DNA of 27,277 nt from CALZKI01 sp045124055 (GTDB lineage Bacteria > Bacillota > Clostridia > Lachnospirales > Lachnospiraceae), in the NCBI GenBank assembly GCA_045124055.1, contig JBGVKZ010000007.1, forward strand, positions 1 through 27,277, written 5' to 3'. The notes beneath the pieces were generated by a model that saw nothing but the letters and a program-made list of their open reading frames with translations, was not told where the DNA came from and ran no database searches. Every line of letters begins with the position of its first letter. The stretch's first letter is position 1. A program made the translations under genes and the position numbers. Shown here piece after piece: positions 8,099 to 15,314 of the stretch.

Positions 8099-8989
8099 AT
8101 GGCAGCAAAAAAGGGAGGATTGGGGAAAGGACTTAATGCTTTAATTCCACCAAGTACTGAAGAAAATAAAAAAGCAGAGAAAGTAAATGCATCATTAATT
8201 TCTGAAACAGACAAAGAAATTATGGTAAATATAACAAAGATAGAACCAAATAGAACTCAGCCAAGAAAAAATTTTGATGAAGATGCTCTTCAAGAATTAG
8301 CAGATTCTATTAAACAATTTGGTGTTATTCAACCACTTATCGTTCAGGATAGAAAAGACCATTATGAAATCATTGCCGGTGAAAGAAGATGGCGTGCAGC
8401 AAAAAAGACTGGATTAAAAGAAGTTCCTGTTATAATTAAAAATTATACAGACCAGGAAATTGTAGAAATCTCTATTATTGAAAATATTCAAAGAGAAGAT
8501 TTGAATCCAATCGAAGAAGCATTGGCTTATAAAAGACTTTTGGAAGAATTCAATTTAAAACAGGACCAAGTTGCTGAAAGAGTTTCAAAGAGTAGAACAG
8601 CTGTTACAAATTCTATGCGTTTGCTTAAATTATGTGATAAAGTTCAGCAGATGATTATTGATGAAATGATTACAACAGGTCATGCAAGAGCTATTTTATC
8701 GATTGAAGACCCAGAAGAACAGTATAATCTCGCACAGAGAATTTTTGATGAAAAATTAAGTGTACGTGAAGTTGAAAAGATAATGAAAAATATTGGAAAG
8801 CCTGCAAAAGCTAAAAAGCCAAAGGATGACCAGTTAGAAGTTATCTATCAGGATATTGAAGAAAAATTAAAACAGAAACTTGGTACAAAAGTAGTTATCA
8901 GTTCTAAAGGTAATGGCACTGGAAAAATGGAAATAGAATTTTATACACATGATGATTTAGAAAAGATTGTGGATATGCTTTCTAAATAG
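8099..8989 (+). CDS. parB: Chromosome partitioning protein ParB (Spo0J)
   Basis: ParB/Spo0J is the parS-binding CTPase clamp that loads SMC at the origin. The 296 residues show an N-terminal basic KKGGLGKGLNALI stretch, which in the family contacts ParA; a ParB N-domain with the CTP-binding motif GERRWRAAKK at 94-103 and the block ENIQREDLNPIEEA; a helix-turn-helix around 160-185 (QVAERVSKSRTAVTNSMRLL) that reads parS; and a C-terminal dimerisation domain. It is co-transcribed with parA (three-base spacing). The parS palindromes at 7070 and 7120 are its expected binding sites. A second, unrelated ParB-like fragment occurs at 13464 in the mobile-element remnant. Confidence 0.97.
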   Translation: MAAKKGGLGKGLNALIPPSTEENKKAEKVNASLISETDKEIMVNITKIEPNRTQPRKNFDEDALQELADSIKQFGVIQPLIVQDRKDHYEIIAGERRWRAAKKTGLKEVPVIIKNYTDQEIVEISIIENIQREDLNPIEEALAYKRLLEEFNLKQDQVAERVSKSRTAVTNSMRLLKLCDKVQQMIIDEMITTGHARAILSIEDPEEQYNLAQRIFDEKLSVREVEKIMKNIGKPAKAKKPKDDQLEVIYQDIEEKLKQKLGTKVVISSKGNGTGKMEIEFYTHDDLEKIVDMLSK

Positions 8990-9004
8990 TAATAGGAGAT
9001 ACAA

Positions 9005-9517
9005 ATGGTAAATAATAATTTACTTAACGATATAGGTTTAGGTAGTCTGGATATTGGTTACTTATTTATTGGACTAATTGCAATTATAATTATTTTACTT
9101 ATCTTAGTTATCGTGATGATGAGTAAAATAGGAAAATTGAATAAAAGATGTAATAGCTTTATGAAAGGTAAGGCTGGTAAAAGTCTGGAAGAAGATATTG
9201 TAAGATTGTATGAAGATAATCAGTTATTAAAGAGTGGAATGAATGATAATAAGAGAGATATTCGTTCCATTAATAAACAGCTTGCGAAAGCTTTCCAAAA
9301 AATTGGAATCGTACGTTATGATGCATTTCAGACAATGGGTGGAAAATTGAGTTATTCATTAGTATTGCTCGATGAAAAAGATAATGGTTTTATTTTAAAT
9401 ACTATTCATAGTTCAGAAGGTTGCTATTCTTATACGAAAGATATTGTTAACGGACAGTGTGATATTTCTTTAAGTGATGAAGAACAAAAAGCAATAAATA
9501 TGGCCAAAGGCAATTAG
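9005..9517 (+). CDS. DUF4446 family membrane protein
   Basis: A 170-residue protein of unknown function. One transmembrane helix lies at about residues 17-41 (very Ile/Leu-rich), followed by a charged, probably coiled-coil segment to about 100. The conserved C-terminal domain carries the DUF4446 signature RYDAFQTMGGKLSYSLVLLD, then NGFILNTIHSSEGCYSYTK. Proteins of this family are regularly found next to parB in Clostridia, as here, where it starts 15 bases after the parB stop. That suggests a role linked to the origin region or cell cycle, but no function is established. The start is ATG with aataggaga upstream. Confidence 0.88.
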   Translation: MVNNNLLNDIGLGSLDIGYLFIGLIAIIIILLILVIVMMSKIGKLNKRCNSFMKGKAGKSLEEDIVRLYEDNQLLKSGMNDNKRDIRSINKQLAKAFQKIGIVRYDAFQTMGGKLSYSLVLLDEKDNGFILNTIHSSEGCYSYTKDIVNGQCDISLSDEEQKAINMAKGN

Positions 9518-9571
9518 AATTGCTATGAACAAACAAGACAAAATTAGTGACACAACAGGGGGCTTCATAGT

Positions 9572-10624
9572 ATGAAATTAAAAGGTGTAGACACACTCAA
9601 AGGTAATGAAGTATTGGCTAGAGCTGTAATGACTTCTAATTATAATGAATTATTAGCAGCCGGTACAACTTTGAAACTTGAGTATATTGAAAAGTTAAAA
9701 GAGTTGGATATTAAAGAGGTTTACATAAAATGTGACGAAAAACATTATAAGAAAGTTGATATCCTAAAAAAAGACGTAGAAGAAACCATTAAAATGCAAG
9801 TAAAAAATATCATTGAAAAGCATACATATGCTCACAATGAAAATCTGATGCAGTTAAATCAAGCAGCAGAAAGTATTATTAGTAATATTCTTTCCGAAAA
9901 AGAAGTGGTGGAAAGAATTTATGATATAAAGGAAAGAAGTGGAGATATTTATGAACATTGTATCAGCATAACTTCTCTTGCAATTTTAACAGCACTTAAA
10001 TTATCTATGTCTCACGAAGAAATTCATGACATTGGTGTCGCTTGTCTTTTACATGACCTTGGACTTAGATATTTGACAATAGATTATTTGAATAAAGAAA
10101 TTGATGAAATGTCGGAATCTGAAAAGAATGAATATAAAAAGCATTCTGTTTATGGGTATTCGGCATTGAAAAATGAATGGTGGATTTCTACGGAAAGTAA
10201 AGAAATAATTTTGTCCCATCATGAAACAATAGACGGATGTGGATTTCCACTTCATTTAACAGAAATATCAAAAGCATGTAAAATTGTTTCTGTTTGTGAT
10301 ACTTTTGATGAAATGATTTGTGGCATCGGAAGAAAAAGATGTAAAGTTTGGGAAGCTGTGGAATATTTGAAGAAAAACAGGGGAATAAAATATGACAAAG
10401 AAATTGTTAATGTTTTTCTAGAATTTACAGCAGTTTATCCGGCAGGAAGTACTGTATTGACTAATAAAAACGAGGAAGCAATCGTTATTTCTCAGAACAA
10501 AGAATTTCCTGATAGACCGATTATTAAGTTGACGAAAGATTCTCATGGAAATAAAGTTTTAAATGAAGTAATTATAGATTTATCTAAAACGAAAAATGTT
10601 GAAATTCAAAAAGTAATTGATTAA
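9572..10624 (+). CDS. HD-GYP domain protein (putative cyclic di-GMP phosphodiesterase)
   Basis: A soluble 350-residue protein. An N-terminal region (about 1-115) resembles the variable input part of clostridial HD-GYP proteins. The metal-dependent HD-GYP domain follows, with His129, the HD pair His161-Asp162 in LLHDLGL, His191 in KKHSVYGY, and the diagnostic HHETIDGCGFP at 216-226 (GFP in place of GYP). All expected metal-ligand positions are present. HD-GYP enzymes hydrolyse cyclic di-GMP or related cyclic dinucleotides; activity here is inferred. A C-terminal beta-rich extension (about 285-350) follows the family pattern seen in Clostridia. The ribosome site aacaggggg precedes the ATG, and serS starts 15 bases downstream. 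Confidence 0.85.
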   Translation: MKLKGVDTLKGNEVLARAVMTSNYNELLAAGTTLKLEYIEKLKELDIKEVYIKCDEKHYKKVDILKKDVEETIKMQVKNIIEKHTYAHNENLMQLNQAAESIISNILSEKEVVERIYDIKERSGDIYEHCISITSLAILTALKLSMSHEEIHDIGVACLLHDLGLRYLTIDYLNKEIDEMSESEKNEYKKHSVYGYSALKNEWWISTESKEIILSHHETIDGCGFPLHLTEISKACKIVSVCDTFDEMICGIGRKRCKVWEAVEYLKKNRGIKYDKEIVNVFLEFTAVYPAGSTVLTNKNEEAIVISQNKEFPDRPIIKLTKDSHGNKVLNEVIIDLSKTKNVEIQKVID

Positions 10625-10639
10625 GGGAGGAAACCTACG

Positions 10640-11917
10640 ATGATAGATATCAAATTTTTAAGAGAAAATCCTGAAGCAGTAAAAGAAAACATTAAGAAAA
10701 AATTTCAGGACAATAAATTACCTTTAGTTGATGAGGTAATTGAATTAGACCAGGAAAGAAGAAAAACTCAGCAAGAAGCTGATGACCTTCGTGCTTCAAA
10801 AAATAAAATTGCCAAAGAAATTGGTGGTTTAATGGCACAGGGTAAAAAAGAAGAAGCAGAAGCTAAAAAAGCGGAAGTTGCTGCTAATTCAAAACGTTTG
10901 ACAGAATTAGAAGAAAAAGAAAAAGAATTGGACGAAAAAGTAACAAAAATTATGATGACTATTCCTAACATCATTGACCCTTCAGTTCCAATCGGTAAAG
11001 ATGATTCTGAAAATGTAGAAATCAAAAAATATGGCGAACCAGTTGTTCCAGATTTTGAAATTCCATATCACACAGAAATTATGGAAAAATTAAATGGTAT
11101 CGATTTAGATAGTGCAAGAAAAGTTGCCGGAAATGGTTTCTATTATTTAATGGGCGATATTGCCAGATTACATTCAGCAGTAATTTCCTATGCAAGAGAC
11201 TTTATGATTGATAGAGGTTTCACATATTGTATTCCACCATTTATGATTAGAAGTAATGTTGTAACAGGCGTTATGAGTTTTGCAGAAATGGATGCTATGA
11301 TGTATAAAATCGAAGGTGAAGATTTATATTTGATTGGTACTTCAGAACATTCTATGATTGGTAAATTTATCGATACAATCGTTCCAGAAGAAAAATTACC
11401 ACAGACACTTACAAGCTACTCACCATGTTTCAGAAAAGAAAAAGGTGCACATGGTCTTGAAGAAAGAGGTGTTTATCGTATTCATCAGTTTGAAAAACAG
11501 GAAATGATTGTTGTTTGTAAGCCAGAAGAATCAGCAATGTGGTTTGAAAAGTTATGGCAGAATACTGTGGATTTATTCCGCTCTATGGATATTCCTGTTA
11601 GAACAATCGAATGTTGTTCAGGCGACTTAGCTGATTTAAAAGTAAAATCTTATGATGTAGAAGCTTGGTCACCAAGACAGAAAAAATACTTTGAGGTAGG
11701 TAGCTGTTCAAATCTTGGTGACGCACAGGCAAGAAGATTGAAAATTCGTGTAAATGGTGAAAATGGCAAATATTTTGCTCATACACTTAACAACACAGTT
11801 GTTGCTCCACCAAGAATGTTGATTGCTTTCCTTGAAAACAATTTACAGGCTGATGGTTCAATTCGTATCCCAGAAGTACTTAGACCATATATGGGCGGTA
11901 AAGATGTTATAAAATAA
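10640..11917 (+). CDS. serS: Seryl-tRNA synthetase
   Basis: Class II aminoacyl-tRNA synthetase charging tRNA-Ser (and tRNA-Sec where present). The 425 residues match the standard bacterial length. The N-terminal tRNA-binding domain starts MIDIKFLRENPEAVKEN and forms a long antiparallel coiled coil at about 27-100, seen as Lys/Glu-rich heptads. The catalytic domain shows the motif 2 region FRKEKGAHGLEERGVYR, and motif 3-associated GSCSNLGDAQARR with the final NNTVVAPPRMLIAFLENN. The start is ATG with a strong taagggagg. No T-box leader is visible, since the preceding gene is only 15 bases upstream. A single serS of this class next to the partition genes agrees with Lachnospiraceae gene order. 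Confidence 0.97.
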   Translation: MIDIKFLRENPEAVKENIKKKFQDNKLPLVDEVIELDQERRKTQQEADDLRASKNKIAKEIGGLMAQGKKEEAEAKKAEVAANSKRLTELEEKEKELDEKVTKIMMTIPNIIDPSVPIGKDDSENVEIKKYGEPVVPDFEIPYHTEIMEKLNGIDLDSARKVAGNGFYYLMGDIARLHSAVISYARDFMIDRGFTYCIPPFMIRSNVVTGVMSFAEMDAMMYKIEGEDLYLIGTSEHSMIGKFIDTIVPEEKLPQTLTSYSPCFRKEKGAHGLEERGVYRIHQFEKQEMIVVCKPEESAMWFEKLWQNTVDLFRSMDIPVRTIECCSGDLADLKVKSYDVEAWSPRQKKYFEVGSCSNLGDAQARRLKIRVNGENGKYFAHTLNNTVVAPPRMLIAFLENNLQADGSIRIPEVLRPYMGGKDVIK

Positions 11918-11954
11918 ATACCTCCCAAAAAATACTATAAAAGGGGTGAGATTT

Positions 11955-12845
11955 TTGCATAAGTATATGCGTGCTATTGGATTTAGTAATCTGAAAGACA
12001 GAAACGATGTTCGTAATCTAATAAATGGAATTGTAAGAAGTGCAAGTCTCAGAGAATTTACTGCAAATGATAAAGGTGTTATTGTTGCAGAATTCAGTAA
12101 AGATTACGCAAATAATATGGGAATTGCAGTGTGTGGAGAATTAGATGAGGAAACTAGATTTTCTTATGACTACTATTTTCCTTATCTAAGACCTACAAAT
12201 ATAAGCAGTAATGAAGAAATTTGCATTGAGAGACATACAGCTTTAGAATCTTATGTCGGAATATGTGATGAAACAAGAGTTGGAGTTTCTCTGATTTTCT
12301 ATGTGCAAAACAGGATTCCATATATTAATAAAATTTGTCGCGAAAAGAATCCAGAGAAAAATGCAACTTTAAGTCTTTCAGGTTTATCACTTCAAGGCAA
12401 AATTATGATGCCTATTATGAAAAGTGAAAAAACAATTACAAGAATCAAAAAAGATACGCAAAAGAGAAATTCTTTGATTGCGGCTGCCAGAAATGGCGAT
12501 ACAGACGCGATGGAAGCTTTAGCACTTCAAGATATGGATATTTACTCTTATATTTCTAAAAATATGACGAAAGTAGATGTCTATACGATGGTAGATACAT
12601 ATTTTATGCCTTATGGTGTGGAATGTGACCAATATTCCGTATTAGGAGAAATCCTGGAATGTAATTTAGTAGTAAATTCACTCACTGAGGAGGAGGTTTA
12701 TCATTTGACAGTAGAATGTAATGACCTTGTCTTTGATGTGTGTATTAACAAAATGGACTTGGAAGGTGAGCCGGCAAAAGGCAGACGTTTCAAAGGTTCA
12801 ATATGGTTGCAGGGCTACCTCAATTACGACGGTGACCCAGCGTAG
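11955..12845 (+). CDS. DUF3881 family protein
   Basis: A 296-residue cytoplasmic protein of unknown function, of a family found mainly in Lachnospiraceae and often beside serS. The start is assigned to the TTG at 11955, giving the N-terminus MHKYMRAIGFSNL; the alternative GTG at 11946 lies inside the ribosome-binding sequence aaggggtgag. There is no signal peptide or clear membrane helix. A central basic stretch precedes SLIAAARNGDTDAMEALALQDMD, which may form helices. The C-terminal part is rich in acidic residues and ends GYLNYDGDPA. No enzyme motif is recognised. The gene closes the conserved core block; broken and intact tRNA-Arg copies follow directly. Confidence 0.85.
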   Translation: MHKYMRAIGFSNLKDRNDVRNLINGIVRSASLREFTANDKGVIVAEFSKDYANNMGIAVCGELDEETRFSYDYYFPYLRPTNISSNEEICIERHTALESYVGICDETRVGVSLIFYVQNRIPYINKICREKNPEKNATLSLSGLSLQGKIMMPIMKSEKTITRIKKDTQKRNSLIAAARNGDTDAMEALALQDMDIYSYISKNMTKVDVYTMVDTYFMPYGVECDQYSVLGEILECNLVVNSLTEEEVYHLTVECNDLVFDVCINKMDLEGEPAKGRRFKGSIWLQGYLNYDGDPA

Positions 12846-12851
12846 ACCGAT

Positions 12852-12957
12852 GCCGTCTTAGTTAAATGGATATAACAAGCCCCTCCTAAGGTTCAACCAT
12901 GGTTGAACCCGATGGAAAGAAAAAGGGATAAACTTGGAGTTCGATTCCAGCAATGGC
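12852..12957 (+). pseudogene. Broken tRNA-Arg(CCT)-like copy
   Basis: Bases 12859-12890 match bases 13075-13106 of the intact tRNA-Arg at 31 of 32 positions, covering the D-arm (gtta/taac) and the anticodon loop with CCT. The match ends exactly at the 3' side of the anticodon loop, where a 20-bp palindrome begins. A T-arm-like gttcgattcc occurs further on at about 12937-12946, but it does not form a proper five-pair T-stem. The 5' seven bases (gccgtct) pair only partly with caatggc at 12948-12954. It is therefore unlikely to fold as a functional tRNA and is read as a disrupted or chimeric copy. Confidence 0.6.
12890..12909. repeat. Perfect 20-bp palindrome
   Basis: GGTTCAACCATGGTTGAACC reads identically on both strands. 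Its first base is the last base shared with the intact tRNA-Arg, so the palindrome sits exactly at the breakpoint of the half-copy. It could be a recombinase core, an operator, or a cruciform or hairpin generated during the rearrangement. Confidence 0.8.
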
Positions 12958-13067
12958 GCCTGTGATGTCAGAATAAGAAATAGAGGTAATTCATCACAAG
13001 AGTGATTGGATTCATAAATATGGTTGCCGATACCAAAGAGGCTGAAAAGCCCGAAAATACGGCATTC

Positions 13068-13139
13068 GTTCTCATAGTTAAATGGATATAACAAGCGCCT
13101 CCTAAGCGCTAGTTGTGGGTTCGATTCCCGCTGGGAACA
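13068..13139 (+). tRNA. tRNA-Arg (anticodon CCT)
   Basis: The sequence folds into a full cloverleaf of 72 bases. The acceptor stem gttctca pairs with tgggaac (one T.G pair). The D-stem is gtta/taac with an 8-base loop. The anticodon stem is agcgc/gcgct with loop ctcctaa, giving anticodon CCT (13101-13103). The variable loop has four bases, and the T-arm is gtggg-ttcgatt-cccgc. The discriminator is A13139; gcca follows, so a CCA is present one base out of register and the 3' end is probably completed enzymatically. A strong terminator lies just downstream. tRNA-Arg genes are frequent integration sites, and mobile-element debris starts right after it. Confidence 0.95.
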
Positions 13140-13146
13140 GCCATTT

Positions 13147-13185
13147 TTGCAGTAATAGTTGACCACAATTATTACTGCAATTTTT
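13147..13185 (+). terminator. Intrinsic terminator after tRNA-Arg
   Basis: An 11-bp perfect stem (ttgcagtaata with tattactgcaa) is followed by ttttt and a further T-rich stretch. Its position eight bases after the tRNA supports termination of the tRNA transcript. Confidence 0.88.
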
Positions 13186-13202
13186 GTTTTTGGAGCGATT
13201 TT

Positions 13203-13297
13203 GGGTGGCAACTTGCCACCGAAGAATACCGGTAGATACAAAATCTGCCACCGAAAATGAAAAACTGCCACCCATTCTGATTTTTGGGATTGCCACC
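13203..13297. repeat. TGCCACC repeat cluster, possible IS21-type end remnant
   Basis: TGCCACC occurs as direct copies at 13214, 13246, 13266 and 13291, and once inverted as gggtggca at 13203. The inverted and first direct copies form ggtggcaacttgccacc. The first two direct copies share TGCCACCGAA and the last two share TGCCACCC. Multiple short repeats of this kind are typical of the ends of IS21-family elements, where the transposase binds. No istA/istB gene is present nearby, so this would be an orphan end. The family assignment is inferred from the pattern only. Confidence 0.5.
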
Positions 13298-13391
13298 CGG
13301 AGAGTTCAACTACAGTGTAGGATGAGGTTTGGGTTGTAAATTAGTGATAACATGATATTCTTGCTTGGAAGTATTCGAGCCTGACGGTAAG

Positions 13392-13440
13392 GTCCGTTCA
13401 GATTAGATGAAAAACAATTCTAATCTGGGCGGGCTTTTTT
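13392..13440 (+). terminator. Intrinsic terminator or leader hairpin upstream of ParB fragment
   Basis: A 15-bp stem (gtccgttcagattag with ctaatctgggcgggc, including three G.T pairs) with a 13-base loop is followed directly by six T residues. It lies 23 bases before the start of the ParB-recombinase fusion, so it would end upstream transcription or act as a leader terminator. The region 13300-13391 between the repeat cluster and this hairpin shows nothing else recognisable. Confidence 0.8.
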
Positions 13441-13463
13441 ACGTTCAGGGAAAAGGAGGAAGA

Positions 13464-14198
13464 ATGCCAGTAGAAGAAAAAACAGATCAACGGGAAGCAG
13501 ATGAAAAAGTTGTAGAAATCGAGCTGGAACGACTAAGATCTTTTGCCAATCATCCGTTCAAAGTTCAGGCAGACAGTCAGATGATCGAGCTCCAGGACAG
13601 CATCAGGAAATATGGAATACTGAATCCATTGATTGTCCGGCCACGACCGGAAGGAGTATATGAGATCATATCCGGGCACCGAAGAAAATTCGCAGCTGAA
13701 AAGCTGGGGTATCGGAAGGTACCTGTAATCATCAGGGCTATGAAGGATGATGAAGCAGTGGTTTCAATGGTAGATTCAAATCTGCAAAGGGAAAGGATCA
13801 GCCCAAGCGAAAAAGCATTTGCTTACACCGAGAAACGCATAGCCGAGTTATCCGCTATCTTCAAGCGGCTGTATGAGGACAGCGTGACCGGGCGCATATC
13901 AGACGAGCGTTTCACAGAGCTGTCGGCAGACTATGAAGCAGAGCAACGGGAGCTGAAAGAAAGAGCCGCTGCTATTCAAGCGGAGCTTTCCAAAGCACAG
14001 GAAGCCACCGTGAACGCAGAAAAGTTTATGAATGTTGTCCGGCGGCATACCAGCTTTGAAGAACTTACCCCTACTCTGCTGCGGGAGTTTGTAGAGAAAA
14101 TCGTTGTGCATGAGTGCAGCTATGACGAGAACAAGACCCGCAGACAGGACATTGAGATTTATTATTCTTTTGTTGGCAAGGTGGACTTGCCCGAATAA
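13464..14198 (+). pseudogene. Chimera: ICE-type ParB N-terminus fused to large serine recombinase C-terminus
   Basis: The 244-codon frame starts at ATG 13464 behind aaaggaggaag. Residues 1 to about 121 are a ParB-type N-domain of the sort carried by conjugative elements, with VEIELERLRSFANHPFKV, the motif SGHRRKFAAEKLGYRKVPV and NLQRERISPSEKAFAY. At about base 13827 it switches to TEKRIAELSAIFKRLYED, and the remaining 123 residues are the C-terminal coiled-coil and tail of a large serine recombinase (TnpX-like/DUF4368 type), including LLREFVEKIVVHE. The HTH and dimerisation parts of ParB, and the catalytic and zinc domains of the recombinase, are missing. Neither activity is expected. Codon use is clearly GC-richer than the core genes. 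It is most likely a deletion scar, though the frame is intact and may be expressed. Confidence 0.8.
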
Positions 14199-14206
14199 CC
14201 GCCCGA

Positions 14207-14255
14207 CCTATCCGACACAATGCGCAAGTGCCGGATAGGAACGGCAAAATTTTTT
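14207..14255 (+). terminator. Hairpin after the recombinase fragment, probable terminator
   Basis: The perfect stem cctatccg/cggatagg (14207-14214 with 14232-14239), extendable through flanking gcc/ggc pairs, is followed by a run of six T residues ending at 14255. It sits nine bases after the recombinase-fragment stop and may mark the end of that inserted element. Confidence 0.65.
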
Positions 14256-14288
14256 ACACTTCTATTACTTCTTTATCGCACATCAGTA

Positions 14289-14378
14289 AAGTCCCAGGGA
14301 ATGAAGCAGCTCATGGCCGGTGGCGGTGTTGCCCTTATCGGTACCACTCTTGTACCTTTGCTTTCCGGTTTGTTCTAA
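14289..14378 (+). pseudogene. 3' remnant of a Maff2-family conjugative-element gene
   Basis: In the frame ending at TAA 14376-14378, the last codons read KSQGMKQLMAGGG then VALIGTTLVPLLSGLF. This matches from memory the C-terminus of the small hydrophobic Maff2 family, which in Tn1549-like elements precedes the VirB6-like gene exactly as here. The N-terminal membrane part is missing; upstream of about 14289 the frame carries unrelated residues and no start codon in the right position. The breakpoint lies between the recombinase terminator and this fragment, consistent with insertion of the recombinase element into the gene. The protein would not be made. Confidence 0.7.
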
Positions 14379-14436
14379 ATCAGATTCTGGTTTTGGGGCA
14401 GGGAGAAACCCTGTCCCGGAGGAAAGGAGGAAATAA

Positions 14437-15303
14437 TTGAACAGCATAATTCAGCAGATTACTGACTGGCTGAAAGGACTGCTTGTATCAGGTATCATGA
14501 ATAATCTCACCAACACATTTTCCTCTGTGAATGACCAGGTGGGGCAGATTGCAACAGAGGTAGGACAGACTCCCAGCAGTTTTCTGCCGGCGGTATTCAA
14601 TATGGTCAGGAACCTGTCAGAAACGGTAATCATGCCGATCGCGGGTATTCTTTTGACCTTCATAGCCTGCTATGAGCTGATACAGCTGATAATCAGTTAT
14701 AACAATCTGGCAAGCTTTGAGACATGGTTTATCTTTAAGTGGATCTTTAAGACTTTTGTGGCAGTAGAGCTGATCACACACACCTTTGATATCACGATGG
14801 CGGTATTTGATGTATCGCAGAGCGTGGTAAGCCGGGCCGGAGGCATTATTCAGGGAAGCACGGCAATTGATGCAAGCACCCTTGCGACAATGCAGACCAC
14901 ACTGGAAGCAATGGATTTGGGACCACTGCTTGGGATATTCTTACAGTCGTTTGTTGTGCAGTTCCTTATGTATATACTGGCAGCAATCATTTTCGTCATC
15001 ATCAACGGACGAATGGTGGAGATTTATCTTATGGTCAGCCTTGCACCGATTCCGTTTGCGACCTTTGGAAACAGGGAGCAGAGCATGATGGGACAGAATT
15101 ATGTAAGAAGCCTGTTTGCACTTGGATTCCAGGGATTTCTGATCATGGTATGTGTGGGAATCTACGCAGTCCTGATTCAGTCGGTAGCATTTAACGCAGA
15201 TATCATTGGCTCGCTATGGAGGGTTATGGGCTTCACCGTTTTGTTAGCCTTTACCCTGTTTAAGACGGGAGCAGTAGCAAAGAGCATACTTCATGCTCAT
15301 TAA
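14437..15303 (+). CDS. VirB6/TrbL-like conjugal transfer membrane protein
   Basis: A 288-residue polytopic membrane protein with about six hydrophobic helices, including regions near 55-85, 90-115, 155-185, 190-210, 225-250 and 260-280. It has the layout of the TrbL/VirB6 channel component of Gram-positive conjugative elements (CTn/Tn1549 type). The segment FVIINGRMVEIYLMVSLAPIP is characteristic of these proteins. The start is TTG at 14437, with an excellent aaaggagg seven bases upstream. The Maff2 remnant, this gene, PrgI and VirB4 follow the order of Tn1549-like transfer modules. It looks intact, but its partners (coupling protein, full VirB4, relaxase) are broken or absent in the window. 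Confidence 0.82.
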   Translation: MNSIIQQITDWLKGLLVSGIMNNLTNTFSSVNDQVGQIATEVGQTPSSFLPAVFNMVRNLSETVIMPIAGILLTFIACYELIQLIISYNNLASFETWFIFKWIFKTFVAVELITHTFDITMAVFDVSQSVVSRAGGIIQGSTAIDASTLATMQTTLEAMDLGPLLGIFLQSFVVQFLMYILAAIIFVIINGRMVEIYLMVSLAPIPFATFGNREQSMMGQNYVRSLFALGFQGFLIMVCVGIYAVLIQSVAFNADIIGSLWRVMGFTVLLAFTLFKTGAVAKSILHAH

Positions 15304-15314
15304 GGAGGAAGATT

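Noticed and set aside
12852..12957. A functional second tRNA-Arg with an intron.
   Set aside because: The T-stem does not pair, the acceptor stem has mismatches and the inserted palindrome has no group I features that I can see.
12858..13296. Two overlapping reverse-strand open frames across the tRNA-Arg and TGCCACC region.
   Set aside because: They run through a well-folded tRNA and its terminator, have no ribosome site, and their apparent motif (ESNPQ-like) is the well-known false translation of tRNA sequence.
13203..13297. Reading the TGCCACC copies as a CRISPR array.
   Set aside because: The repeated unit is only seven to ten bases, spacing is irregular, and one copy is inverted.
14228..14440. 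A 70-codon forward frame beginning MPDRNGKIF.
   Set aside because: It crosses the recombinase terminator and the Maff2 remnant in the wrong frame; the real coding signal lies in another frame ending at 14378.
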